Source: Natrialba asiatica DSM 12278 (GTDB lineage: Archaea; Halobacteriota; Halobacteria; Halobacteriales; Natrialbaceae). Taken from it: a DNA stretch of 64,000 nt. Positions 1 to 7,284 of this stretch are shown here, piece by piece. Under the pieces are notes generated by a model, which had not been told where the DNA came from, did not search any database, and saw only the letters and a list, made by a program, of their open reading frames with translations. The DNA is taken from positions 221,955-285,954 of the forward strand of contig NZ_AOIO01000030.1 in assembly GCF_000337555.1 (NCBI RefSeq), written 5' to 3'. The position numbers were made by a program, and so were the translations under genes. The number at the start of each line of letters is the position of its first letter. Position 1 is the stretch's first letter.

Positions 1-1910
1 GGAACGACGTCCTCGAGCACGTCGAGACACCCCTCGCGCTCACACTGCGAGCGGGCGGGTGCGTCGACGACTGCGACGCCGCCGTCGGTCGTCGCGTGAA
101 CGTGGTCGAGATCCGCGAGTTCATCGAAGAGGTCCGGCTTCCCGACGTAGTGGGTGTCGCCGTCGAGTTCGGCGCGGACGCCCTTGCCGGTCAGGGCCTC
201 GAAGTTCGAGACGGTGTCGTCGCGTCCGTCGATGCCCCGCTCGTCGGCGTAGCCGACGATGGACCGGCCGACGGGGTGTTCGCTTCGCCGTTCCACGGCG
301 CTGGCGCGGCGGAGGACGTCCGCTTCGGTGGCTCCCTCGAGCGGGATCACGTCGGTCACGGAGAGATCGCCCGTGGTCAGCGTGCCGGTCTTGTCGACGG
401 CGAGCACGTCGCTCTCGCCGGTGGCTTCGAGGTGGCGACCGCCCTTGATCAGGACGCCGTTGCGGGCGGCGCTTGTGATGCCCGAGACGACGCTGACGGG
501 CGTGGAGATGACGAACGCGCACGGGCAGGCGATGACCAGCAGCGTGAGCCCGCGCAGGAACCACGTGTTCCACGAGGCACCGGTAAGCAGCGGCGGCAGC
601 GTCGCGACGGCGAGCGCGAACACGACGACGAGCGGCGTGTAGACGCTCGCAAAGCGGTCGACGAACTGCTCGCGTTTCGTCTGGTCGCGCTCGGCGTCCT
701 CGACGGTCCGGACGATGCGGGCGATGGTGGAGTCGTCGGCCTCGCTCTCGACTTCGACTTCGAGGTAGCCCGATTCGGGGATCGTCCCGCCGAAGACCCC
801 GTCACCCTCGCGCTTGTCGGCGGGCACGCTCTCGCCCGTAATGGGGGCTTGATCGACCGCGCTCTGGCCGTCGATGACGACGCCGTCGGCGGGAATCTTC
901 TCTCCGGGCCGAACGACGACCACGTCGCCGACCGCGAGTTCGTCGGCGGAAACGGTCTCCGTCGAGCCGTCGTCGCGGCGGACGGTCGCGGTGTCGGGGG
1001 AGAGGTCCATCAGTTCGCGCAGCGAGTTGCGGGCGCGGTCCATCGAGAAGCGTTCGAGGAGCTCCGCGACCGAGAACAGGACCGCGAGCATCGCCCCTTC
1101 GAAGGGGTGGTGTGCGGCCACGCTGGCGACGATACCGACGCCCATCAGGAAGTCGATATCCAGGCTCCGGTTGCGGATCGAATAGACGGCGTTCCGGAGG
1201 ACCGGCGCGCCGGCGACCGCGGCGGCCACGATGAACAGAAGCTGCGAGAGCGCGTAGGGTCTGCCGGCGACGGTTCCGAGGGTCGGATCGGCCGCTGGGA
1301 CGACGAAGGCGACGCCGATACCGACGACCGCGATGACTCCACCGATCGCCGTCCCGATGGCGCGGCGGCTCCGCCAGATCGAGTCGTCGTCGCCGAACTC
1401 GATTTCGTCGCTGTCGCCGTCCATCGGCGTTGCCTCGTAGCCGGCCGAGCCGATCGCGTCGACGACCGCTTCGGTGCTCGTCTCGTCGTCGACCGCGACC
1501 GTCACGCGGCCCGAGGTGGGTTGCGTCTCGATCTCGTCGACGCCGTCGGCAGCCGCGAGCGCGTTCTCGACTTTGTTCGCGCACGATGCACAGTCCATCT
1601 CGGGGACCGACAGCGAGAGGTCAGCCGCTCCGTCGTCACCGCCCTCGTCCGCGATCCGATAGCCGGCTGCACGCACGCGGTCACGAATCTCGGATCCGCT
1701 CGTCCGCGCCGGATCGTACCGGACGAGCAGGCGACCGCTCGTTACCCGTGGGTCGATGTCGTCGATGCCGTCGAGTCGCTCGACGCTCTTCGTCACCTTG
1801 CCGGCACAGGAGGGACAGTCCATCCCGGGGACCAGAATCTCGAGCGCTTCGGTCTCTGATGGCGTTGAACCTGATGAATCGGGCGGTACACTCGGCGTGG
1901 AATCTCTCAT
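1..1910 (-). CDS. Heavy-metal P1B-type ATPase, Zn/Cd/Pb-type (3' end outside window)
   Basis: Membrane ATPase that exports soft metal ions. The protein starts with two heavy-metal-associated domains carrying CxxC metal sites, GMDCPSC (Cys32/Cys35) and EMDCASC (about Cys107/Cys110). These are followed by transmembrane segments, the actuator motif TGES, the membrane metal site CPC in ACPCAFVISTP (about residue 462) and the phosphorylated Asp in DKTGT (about residue 506). CPC followed by FVISTP resembles ZntA/CadA (Zn2+, Cd2+, Pb2+) rather than the copper pumps, which usually read CPCALGLATP; that is family knowledge. The start is ATG at 1910 with a good Shine-Dalgarno GGAGG (1915-1920 region) just upstream. 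About 636 codons are visible; the end of the P-domain and the last membrane helices lie beyond base 1. The next gene upstream is an HTH_10 regulator on the same strand. Confidence 0.93.
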   Translation of the reverse strand, partial: MRDSTPSVPPDSSGSTPSETEALEILVPGMDCPSCAGKVTKSVERLDGIDDIDPRVTSGRLLVRYDPARTSGSEIRDRVRAAGYRIADEGGDDGAADLSLSVPEMDCASCANKVENALAAADGVDEIETQPTSGRVTVAVDDETSTEAVVDAIGSAGYEATPMDGDSDEIEFGDDDSIWRSRRAIGTAIGGVIAVVGIGVAFVVPAADPTLGTVAGRPYALSQLLFIVAAAVAGAPVLRNAVYSIRNRSLDIDFLMGVGIVASVAAHHPFEGAMLAVLFSVAELLERFSMDRARNSLRELMDLSPDTATVRRDDGSTETVSADELAVGDVVVVRPGEKIPADGVVIDGQSAVDQAPITGESVPADKREGDGVFGGTIPESGYLEVEVESEADDSTIARIVRTVEDAERDQTKREQFVDRFASVYTPLVVVFALAVATLPPLLTGASWNTWFLRGLTLLVIACPCAFVISTPVSVVSGITSAARNGVLIKGGRHLEATGESDVLAVDKTGTLTTGDLSVTDVIPLEGATEADVLRRASAVERRSEHPVGRSIVGYADERGIDGRDDTVSNFEALTGKGVRAELDGDTHYVGKPDLFDELADLDHVHATTDGGVAVVDAPARSQCEREGCLDVLEDVV

Positions 1911-2031
1911 TATGTCCTCCTACTCTCCCCACCAGTATACGGATTATTTGGCGTGCGCCAACTCCGGACTCGGGGCGCGACAGTCTTCGAGTCCCCGGAC
2001 TCCCGGTTCCCCGAGCCCTGAGTTCCCGAGT

Positions 2032-2787
2032 TCACAACCCCGCCGCTAGTTCGATCGTTTCCATCTCGCCGACGAACGTCGTCGCGAGCGTCGCCTCCGC
2101 CCGCCGAAGCCGATAGGAGAGCGTCGACCGCGGGACGTCCAATCGATCGGCAAGCTCCGAGAGGTCGATCTGCCGCGGCGTCTCGTAGTAGCCGTACTCG
2201 ACCGCCGCCTGCAACGCCGCCTGCTGCTCGTCGGGGAGCGCGTCGTCCGGATTGACCGCCGCTTCGACGCCGTTTCGCTCCGGATCGAGTTCGGTCAGGC
2301 GAAGCATTTCGATGCCCGTACATTCGCCGACCTCCCGGCCCAGCGCGTCGAAGAACTCGTGGATCGGCGCGTCGCTTCCGAGGACGATCCGCCAGCGGTA
2401 GCGACGGCCCTCGCGGTAGGTCTCGAAGAGCAATCCTTCGCCCAAGTACTCGAGGGCCACGTGGGGGACGGAGGTGCAGACCTCGGTTCGCTCCCAGTAG
2501 GTGTAGACGACGAGCGTATCGCTCGATCGATCGAGAACCTGTACCTCACAATCCGCCCCGCAGTGGTCCTTGACGAGACAGTCCGCGAAGTAATCGGCCG
2601 TCTCGTAGGCCCGTTCGAGTTCGGCGAGCGCGGCATCGGGTCCGCTCGCGAGGTCGACTCGCCAGAGGCTATCGGCGCTGACGTGACACGACAGCGAGCG
2701 GACCGACATCTCGGGGTAGTCCGCAAGCACGTCGGCGACCGGGTTGGTTCCCGGCTCGTACTCCAGTGCGAAGACGAACTCTCTCAT
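2032..2787 (-). CDS. HTH_10 (bacterio-opsin activator-like) regulator with Cys-rich sensor half
   Basis: A 251-residue haloarchaeal transcription regulator. The C-terminus (about 185-245) is a helix-turn-helix of the HTH_10 family: LSELADRLDVPRSTLSYRLR follows the typical stretch for this family. The N-terminal 150 residues form the sensing part and hold several cysteines, Cys34-His35, Cys70, Cys76 and Cys80, which could bind a thiophilic metal. It lies 121 bases upstream of the heavy-metal ATPase on the same strand, which suggests that it controls that pump; this is inference from position. The ATG at 2787 gives MREFVFALEY, a common opening in this family; a longer reading from 2814 adds nine residues and is less likely. 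Confidence 0.85.
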   Translation of the reverse strand: MREFVFALEYEPGTNPVADVLADYPEMSVRSLSCHVSADSLWRVDLASGPDAALAELERAYETADYFADCLVKDHCGADCEVQVLDRSSDTLVVYTYWERTEVCTSVPHVALEYLGEGLLFETYREGRRYRWRIVLGSDAPIHEFFDALGREVGECTGIEMLRLTELDPERNGVEAAVNPDDALPDEQQAALQAAVEYGYYETPRQIDLSELADRLDVPRSTLSYRLRRAEATLATTFVGEMETIELAAGL

Positions 2788-2846
2788 TGTCGGTACTAGG
2801 GGCTCGCGCGACAAATGGTTTCCCGCTGGGCGGCGTACCGAACGGT

Positions 2847-3341
2847 ATGGGACAGCCGGCAGCCTCGCGCGCCAGAACGGAACTCCGGGAGTTCTGGGAG
2901 TTCTATCGCCGCTATACGAAGACGGCGATCCACGCGGCCACTGCGGCCGCGCTCACGATCTTCGGGATTCTCATCTTCATCGACCCCTGGTTTGCCGCGA
3001 TCGCGATCGCCTGTTATGTCGTTCCGCCGGTCGCGTTGTACCTGCTGGAGGTGAACTCGATCTGGGAGGAGGGCGGTAGTGACCGCGACGGTGAGCAGGT
3101 GACTCGGCGAGAGCGAACTCCCGAGACCGATACCGATTCCAGAGCGGGCGAACCCGAGACGGCGCTGATACGCCCGAACGGGAGAAACGGGCCGGACGCG
3201 GACGGCGGAGGACGAGATTCTGATTCGGACGCGGATTCGGACGACGGCGATACGGACGCCGATAGCGACGACAGCGACACGGACACGGATTCGGACAGCG
3301 ACGACGGCGACACGGACACCGACTCGGATAGCGACAACTAG
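2847..3341 (+). CDS. Small membrane protein with acidic Asp/Ser repeat tail
   Basis: A 164-residue protein that I do not recognise by function. Residues 1-25 are soluble and basic/aromatic (ELREFWEFYRRYTK). Two hydrophobic helices follow (about 28-70, including LTIFGILIFIDPWFAAIAIA). The remainder is a hydrophilic tail that ends in about 45 residues of Asp/Ser/Thr runs (DSDSDADSDDGDTDADSDD). The DNA of the tail is a degenerate 6-bp repeat (about 3219-3338). The gene is divergent from the HTH_10 regulator. I chose ATG 2847 because translation from upstream starts reads into the divergent promoter region. Similar short two-helix proteins with acidic tails occur in haloarchaea as hypothetical proteins. 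Confidence 0.7.
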   Translation: MGQPAASRARTELREFWEFYRRYTKTAIHAATAAALTIFGILIFIDPWFAAIAIACYVVPPVALYLLEVNSIWEEGGSDRDGEQVTRRERTPETDTDSRAGEPETALIRPNGRNGPDADGGGRDSDSDADSDDGDTDADSDDSDTDTDSDSDDGDTDTDSDSDN

Positions 3342-3515
3342 TCCGTCGGCGATCGAGGTCCGGAGACCACCGATGGAGCGGTCGCTCGACACAAGCCGTG
3401 CGACGGCGGATCCGCGTGGTATGGCGGGAAGACCGGCGTCCACGGACAGGACGACGGCGCGGCCGTTCGGAGTCGAGAACGAACCGTTTTTGCCGCGATT
3501 GCCCCAATTCGCGCC

Positions 3516-4061
3516 ATGGACCGACTCCTCGCATCGCTTGATGACGCGCCGATCATCGACAAAGACGGCTACGAGTACCTCGTCCACCCGATCAGCAACG
3601 GCGTTCCGGTGCTCGATCCGGCGCTGTTGCGGGAGGTCGTCGTCGAGGTCATGCAAACTGCCGACCTGAACGTCGACAAGATCGTCGCTCCCGAAGCGAT
3701 GGGAATCCACCTCGCAACCGCCGTATCGCTACAAACCGACATTCCGCTCGTCGTGATCCGCAAGCGAGAGTACGGCCTCGAAGGCGAGGTATCGCTCCAC
3801 CAGGAAACGGGCTACTCGGAGTCGGAGATGTACATCAACGACGTCGAACCCGGCGATCGCGTCGTCATCATCGACGACATGCTCTCGACCGGCGGCACCC
3901 TGGCGGCCATCTGTACGGCGCTCGACGACATCGGGGCCGAGATCGCCGACATCGTCGTCGTTATGCGAAAAGTCGGCCCGTCCGCCCTCGACGAGACGCC
4001 GTTCGAGGCGACGAGCCTCATCGACATCACGGTCGAGGACGGGGACGTTACCGTTCACTGA
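3516..4061 (+). CDS. hpt: HGPRTase-like purine phosphoribosyltransferase
   Basis: A 181-residue type I phosphoribosyltransferase of the archaeal HGPRTase-like family, whose expected role is salvage of a purine base with PRPP; the exact base for haloarchaeal members is not settled. The PRPP-binding loop is plain in [14 protein letters not shown] (about residues 115-128), and a conserved [10 protein letters not shown] segment lies at about 59-68. Length matches the family. The next gene on the same strand is a nucleobase permease, 194 bases downstream, consistent with uptake plus salvage. A TATA-like CCGTTTTT box (3484-3491) lies about 28 nt before the ATG. A perfect hairpin follows the stop codon (4083-4101). 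Confidence 0.9.
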   Translation: MDRLLASLDDAPIIDKDGYEYLVHPISNGVPVLDPALLREVVVEVMQTADLNVDKIVAPEAMGIHLATAVSLQTDIPLVVIRKREYGLEGEVSLHQETGYSESEMYINDVEPGDRVVIIDDMLSTGGTLAAICTALDDIGAEIADIVVVMRKVGPSALDETPFEATSLIDITVEDGDVTVH

Positions 4062-4082
4062 TCGCGTTTCTGAACTCGGTTT

Positions 4083-4101
4083 CGAGAGCGAACCGCTCTC
4101 G
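4083..4101 (+). terminator. Perfect 8-bp hairpin after hpt
   Basis: CGAGAGCG pairs with CGCTCTCG across a 3-nt loop, beginning 21 nt after the hpt stop codon. No long U tract follows, so it may be an RNA 3'-end stabiliser rather than a classical terminator. The same GAGAGCG/CGCTCTC stem recurs after the gene ending at 9258. Confidence 0.5.
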
Positions 4102-4220
4102 TATCATTCGCTTGCCGACAGAGCCGTCGAGTAGCTACCCTGCTCCGTGTCACGCCCATATATGCACATACATGGATATAAACACGGTTGATAGGGCACA
4201 GTCTGAGCGCATATACGAGA

Positions 4221-4230
4221 CTTTTTACCT
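4221..4230 (+). promoter_or_regulatory. TATA-like box of the nucleobase permease
   Basis: CTTTTTACCT is centred about 30 nt before the ATG at 4256, the spacing expected for a haloarchaeal TATA box driving a leaderless or near-leaderless mRNA. Upstream, 4155-4190 is unusually AT-rich for this genome (CATATATGCACATACATGG), which could contain an operator. Confidence 0.5.
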
Positions 4231-4255
4231 CTCGATTGCAAGCTGATTCCTATAG

Positions 4256-5656
4256 ATGTCGAACGAACCCGGGGATGGCATTCAGCTCGAGTACGGACTC
4301 GACGAGAAACCACCGTTGTCGAAGTCGGTACTGCTGGGCCTCCAGCACGTCGCGGTCATGATCGTGCCGGCGACGGCGGTAGCCTACATCGTCGCGGGCG
4401 GCGTCGGACTGAGCGGTGCCGATACCGCCTACATCGTCCAGATGGTGCTTTTGTTTTCCGGCCTGGCAACGATCGTCCAAGCCTACACGGTCGGCCCCGT
4501 CGGCGCGAAGCTGCCGATCGTTATGGGAACGAGCTTTACGTTCCTCGGCGCGATGACGACGATCGGCGCTGACTTCGGCATGGCCGCGGTGTTCGGTGCG
4601 ATCCTCGTCACTGGCTTCACCGTCGAAGGGCTTATCGGCTGGCAGTTCAACCGCATCAAACCCTTCTTCCCGCCGCTCGTCACCGGTCTCGTCGTCGTCA
4701 TCATCGGGCTGTACCTGATCCCGACGGGAATGGACTACGCCGCCGGCGGCACCGCCGCCCAAGAGGCCGGCGAGTTCGGCGCGCTCCACCACATCGGCCT
4801 GGCCGCGCTCGTTCTGGCCATCGCCGTCGGACTCAACATGTTGACGCGCGGAATCACCCGGCTTCTGAGCATCCTCGTCGCGATCACGGTCGGCTACGTC
4901 GCCGCGGTCGCGGTCGATCTCGTCGACTTCTCGCCGATCGGAGCGGCCGCATGGATCGCCGTTCCGTCGCCCATCCGCTTCGGATTCGAGTTCGAACCGA
5001 TCGCGATCCTCGTCTTCGCCTTCCTGTTTCTCGTCTCCGCGATGGAGACCGTCGGAGACATGTCCGGCGTGACCGCCGCCGAAGGGCGAAATCCCGACAC
5101 CCGCGAGTTCCGCGGAGCCCTCTTTACCGACGGCCTGCTGAGTTCGCTCGGCTCCGTCTTCGCCACCTTCCCCGTCACCTCGTTCTCCCAGAACGTCGGC
5201 ATTATCACCTTCACGGGCGTGATGAGCCGCCACGTCGTCGGCATCAGCGGCGTCATCCTCGCGGTGCTCGGTCTCAGCCCGAAAATCGGCGCCATCGTCA
5301 CGACCATTCCGAGCGCCGTCTTCGGTGGCGCCACCCTGCTGATGGTCGGGATGGTCGCCGCCAGCGGTTTCCGATTGATCGTCCTCCACACTGAACTCGA
5401 CCGGCGGAACATGGTCATCGTGGCCGTCTCGCTCGGTCTGGGCCTCGGCATCGCGACGACCCCCGAAGCGATCAGCGGCCTCCCGAACGCGGCCCAGACG
5501 TTCTTCGGCCAGCCGGTGATCCTGACCGCGCTCTCGGCGCTGATCCTCAACACGTTCGTCCCCGGTGAGCAGAGCCCGCTGTTCGACGCTGCGGCGGCCG
5601 AGGATGGCGCCGGTCCGGATCCGGAGCCAGCCACACCTAGTTCAGGGAGCGACTGA
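4256..5656 (+). CDS. Xanthine/uracil permease (NCS2 family)
   Basis: A 466-residue polytopic membrane protein that probably imports a purine or uracil with a cation. Around 12-14 hydrophobic helices are visible, starting at residue 20 (SKSVLLGLQHVAVMIVPAT, the typical NCS2 first helix). Family motifs include GTSFTFLGAMTTIG (about 93-106) and SAMETVGDMSGVTAAEGR near 260-277, close to the nucleobase-site signature, then FPVTSFSQNVGIITFTGV near 303-320. The neighbouring phosphoribosyltransferase on the same strand suggests a purine. The hydrophilic C-terminus is short and acidic. The ATG at 4256 has a TATA-like box 30 nt upstream. It converges on the acyl-CoA dehydrogenase at 6018. Confidence 0.93.
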   Translation: MSNEPGDGIQLEYGLDEKPPLSKSVLLGLQHVAVMIVPATAVAYIVAGGVGLSGADTAYIVQMVLLFSGLATIVQAYTVGPVGAKLPIVMGTSFTFLGAMTTIGADFGMAAVFGAILVTGFTVEGLIGWQFNRIKPFFPPLVTGLVVVIIGLYLIPTGMDYAAGGTAAQEAGEFGALHHIGLAALVLAIAVGLNMLTRGITRLLSILVAITVGYVAAVAVDLVDFSPIGAAAWIAVPSPIRFGFEFEPIAILVFAFLFLVSAMETVGDMSGVTAAEGRNPDTREFRGALFTDGLLSSLGSVFATFPVTSFSQNVGIITFTGVMSRHVVGISGVILAVLGLSPKIGAIVTTIPSAVFGGATLLMVGMVAASGFRLIVLHTELDRRNMVIVAVSLGLGLGIATTPEAISGLPNAAQTFFGQPVILTALSALILNTFVPGEQSPLFDAAAAEDGAGPDPEPATPSSGSD

Positions 5657-6017
5657 CCGGGTTCCAGCCGATTCGTTCGTCCCATTCGTCGACCCAGTTC
5701 GCCTTGAGCGCCAGCCGATGCCACAGCGGGAGGCTAACATATCGAAAAGAGATCTGTACCTGCGTCCGCTCTCCACGGGATCTGACGCGCCACCGGCACA
5801 TCAGTCGATCGTTGCAAGCGAATGTCGAGTTCCGCCGAAGGTGTACGAACGCCGGCGGGAGCTACCATCGATCGCACCGCGAGCACCAGCCAGGCTGCGA
5901 GCGGGCCGACGACTAATGTAAAGGCCCGCTTAACGGGCCGAAACGGAAGGAGGGGTGCTTTTCATCAAACTTTTACCGAGGGCCGGCAAGCCGCCCCTGC
6001 AGAGTGAAAGTTTGGTT
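5657..6017. other. Convergent intergenic region with nested inverted repeats
   Basis: No gene was recognised in these 361 bases between the convergent permease and acyl-CoA dehydrogenase. It contains a compact hairpin at 5923-5939 and a larger structure at 5966-6014: an 8-bp outer inverted repeat (CAAACTTT / AAAGTTTG) enclosing a hairpin with stem GGG-C-CGG, loop CAAG and the matching CCG-C-CCC. Together these look like a bidirectional transcript-end region. Confidence 0.5.
5923..5939. terminator. Hairpin GGCCCG-CTTAA-CGGGCC
   Basis: A 6-bp perfect GC stem with a 5-nt loop, between two converging genes. A TTTT run follows 20 bases downstream on the plus strand (5959-5962 region). Probably part of the transcript-end region for the permease; function is inferred from position only. 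Confidence 0.4.
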
Positions 6018-7169
6018 TTAGAAGCCCTTGCCAAGCATTTCGCGCGCGATGACGTTCTTTTGAATTTCGGAGGTCCCCTCGTAGATCTGGGTGATCTTCG
6101 CGTCGCGGTAGAACCGCTCGACCGGGAAGTCGTTGACGTAGCCGGCACCGCCGTGGATCTGGACGGCCTCGTCGGCGACATCGACGGCGACGCGGGAGGC
6201 GTACTCCTTGGCCATCGAGGCGAGTTTGGTGATGTCCTCGCCCTGGTCGACGTTCCAGGCCGCCTTGTAGGTCAGGTTGCGGGCTGCCTCGGTATCCGTC
6301 GCCATCTCGGCGAGCTTGTGTTGGATGGCCTGGAACTCCGAGATCGACTGGCCGAATTGCTCGCGGTCCTGGGCGTACTCGAGTGCGGCGCGGGTGGCAC
6401 CCTTGGCGATGCCGACGCCCTGTGCGGCGACGGCGGTTCGGGTCTCGTCGAAGAACTGCATCTGCTGCATGAACGCGGCGTCTTTGGTCCCGATGAGGTT
6501 CTCCTCGGGAACGCGCACGTCGTCGAAGACGAGTTCAGCCGTGTCCGAGGCGCGGATGCCCAGTTTGCCGGTGATCTTCTCGGCGGAGAAACCGTCGCGG
6601 TCGGATTCGACGACAATCTGACTGAAGCCGTTGTAGCGGCCCTGTGCGTCGGGGTTGGTCTTACAGAGGACGACGAAGAAGTCGCCGACGGTCCCGTTGG
6701 TAATCCACATCTTGTTGCCGTTGATCACCCACTCGTCGCCGTCTTTCTCGGCGCGGGTCGAGACGGAGGACACGTCGGAGCCGGTATCGGGTTCGGAGAT
6801 CGCAGCGCCGGAGATTTTCTCGCCGAGCGCGACGGGCTCTAAGAAGCGCTTCTTCTGGTCGTCGGTCCCGAAGTTCATGATCGCCTCGCAGCCGAAGGAA
6901 GTCGAGATGATCGACAGCGCGATGCCGGGATCGTAGGAGAACAGTTCCTCGGTGATGATCGCGGTGTCGAGGATGGAGTAGCCGGCACCGCCGTAGTCGA
7001 TCGGGATGTACGAGCCGGTCAGGCCCATTTCGGCGGCCTCGTCGATGACGTCGTGGGGGTACTTCTCCTCTTCGTCGTACTCCTCGGCGATGGGGACGAT
7101 TTCGTTTTCGGCGAACCGCTGTACCTCTTCGCGGATCTGCTCCTGTTCTTCGGTGAGACCGAATTCCAT
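6018..7169 (-). CDS. Acyl-CoA dehydrogenase
   Basis: A 383-residue FAD-dependent enzyme that makes the first double bond in beta-oxidation of acyl-CoA (or branched acyl-CoA) and passes electrons to electron-transfer flavoprotein. The standard three-part fold is complete: N-terminal helical domain ([19 protein letters not shown]), middle sheet with [13 protein letters not shown] and WITNG, and C-terminal helical domain with QIHGGAGY and the catalytic-base segment IYEGTSEIQ (Glu about 364). Length is normal. The ATG at 7169 is preferred over an in-frame TTG two codons earlier. It is divergent from the bifunctional beta-oxidation gene at 7285, with 115 bases of shared promoter region. Confidence 0.95.
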   Translation of the reverse strand: MEFGLTEEQEQIREEVQRFAENEIVPIAEEYDEEEKYPHDVIDEAAEMGLTGSYIPIDYGGAGYSILDTAIITEELFSYDPGIALSIISTSFGCEAIMNFGTDDQKKRFLEPVALGEKISGAAISEPDTGSDVSSVSTRAEKDGDEWVINGNKMWITNGTVGDFFVVLCKTNPDAQGRYNGFSQIVVESDRDGFSAEKITGKLGIRASDTAELVFDDVRVPEENLIGTKDAAFMQQMQFFDETRTAVAAQGVGIAKGATRAALEYAQDREQFGQSISEFQAIQHKLAEMATDTEAARNLTYKAAWNVDQGEDITKLASMAKEYASRVAVDVADEAVQIHGGAGYVNDFPVERFYRDAKITQIYEGTSEIQKNVIAREMLGKGF

Positions 7170-7284
7170 GGTCAATCGTTATTATCCGAGCGATAAAGAG
7201 CTTTGTAACCGGCTATAAACGCAAAGAGAGTTTCTAACCCGAAAGAGGGAAACGTTCAAACGGGTGCCCATTGCATGATTATTC
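7170..7284. promoter_or_regulatory. Divergent promoter region of two beta-oxidation genes
   Basis: The 115 bases between the acyl-CoA dehydrogenase and the bifunctional enzyme contain AT-rich stretches (ATAAAG near 7193-7198, CTATAAACG near 7213-7221) and a CTTTG (7201-7205) / CAAAG (7222-7226) inverted pair. A shared regulator of fatty-acid degradation could bind here; only the sequence symmetry is seen. Confidence 0.35.

Noticed and set aside
96-1859. Long plus-strand open frame opposite the metal ATPase
   Set aside because: It is the mirror frame of a clear P-type ATPase with all motifs on the minus strand; long antisense frames are common in this GC-rich DNA.
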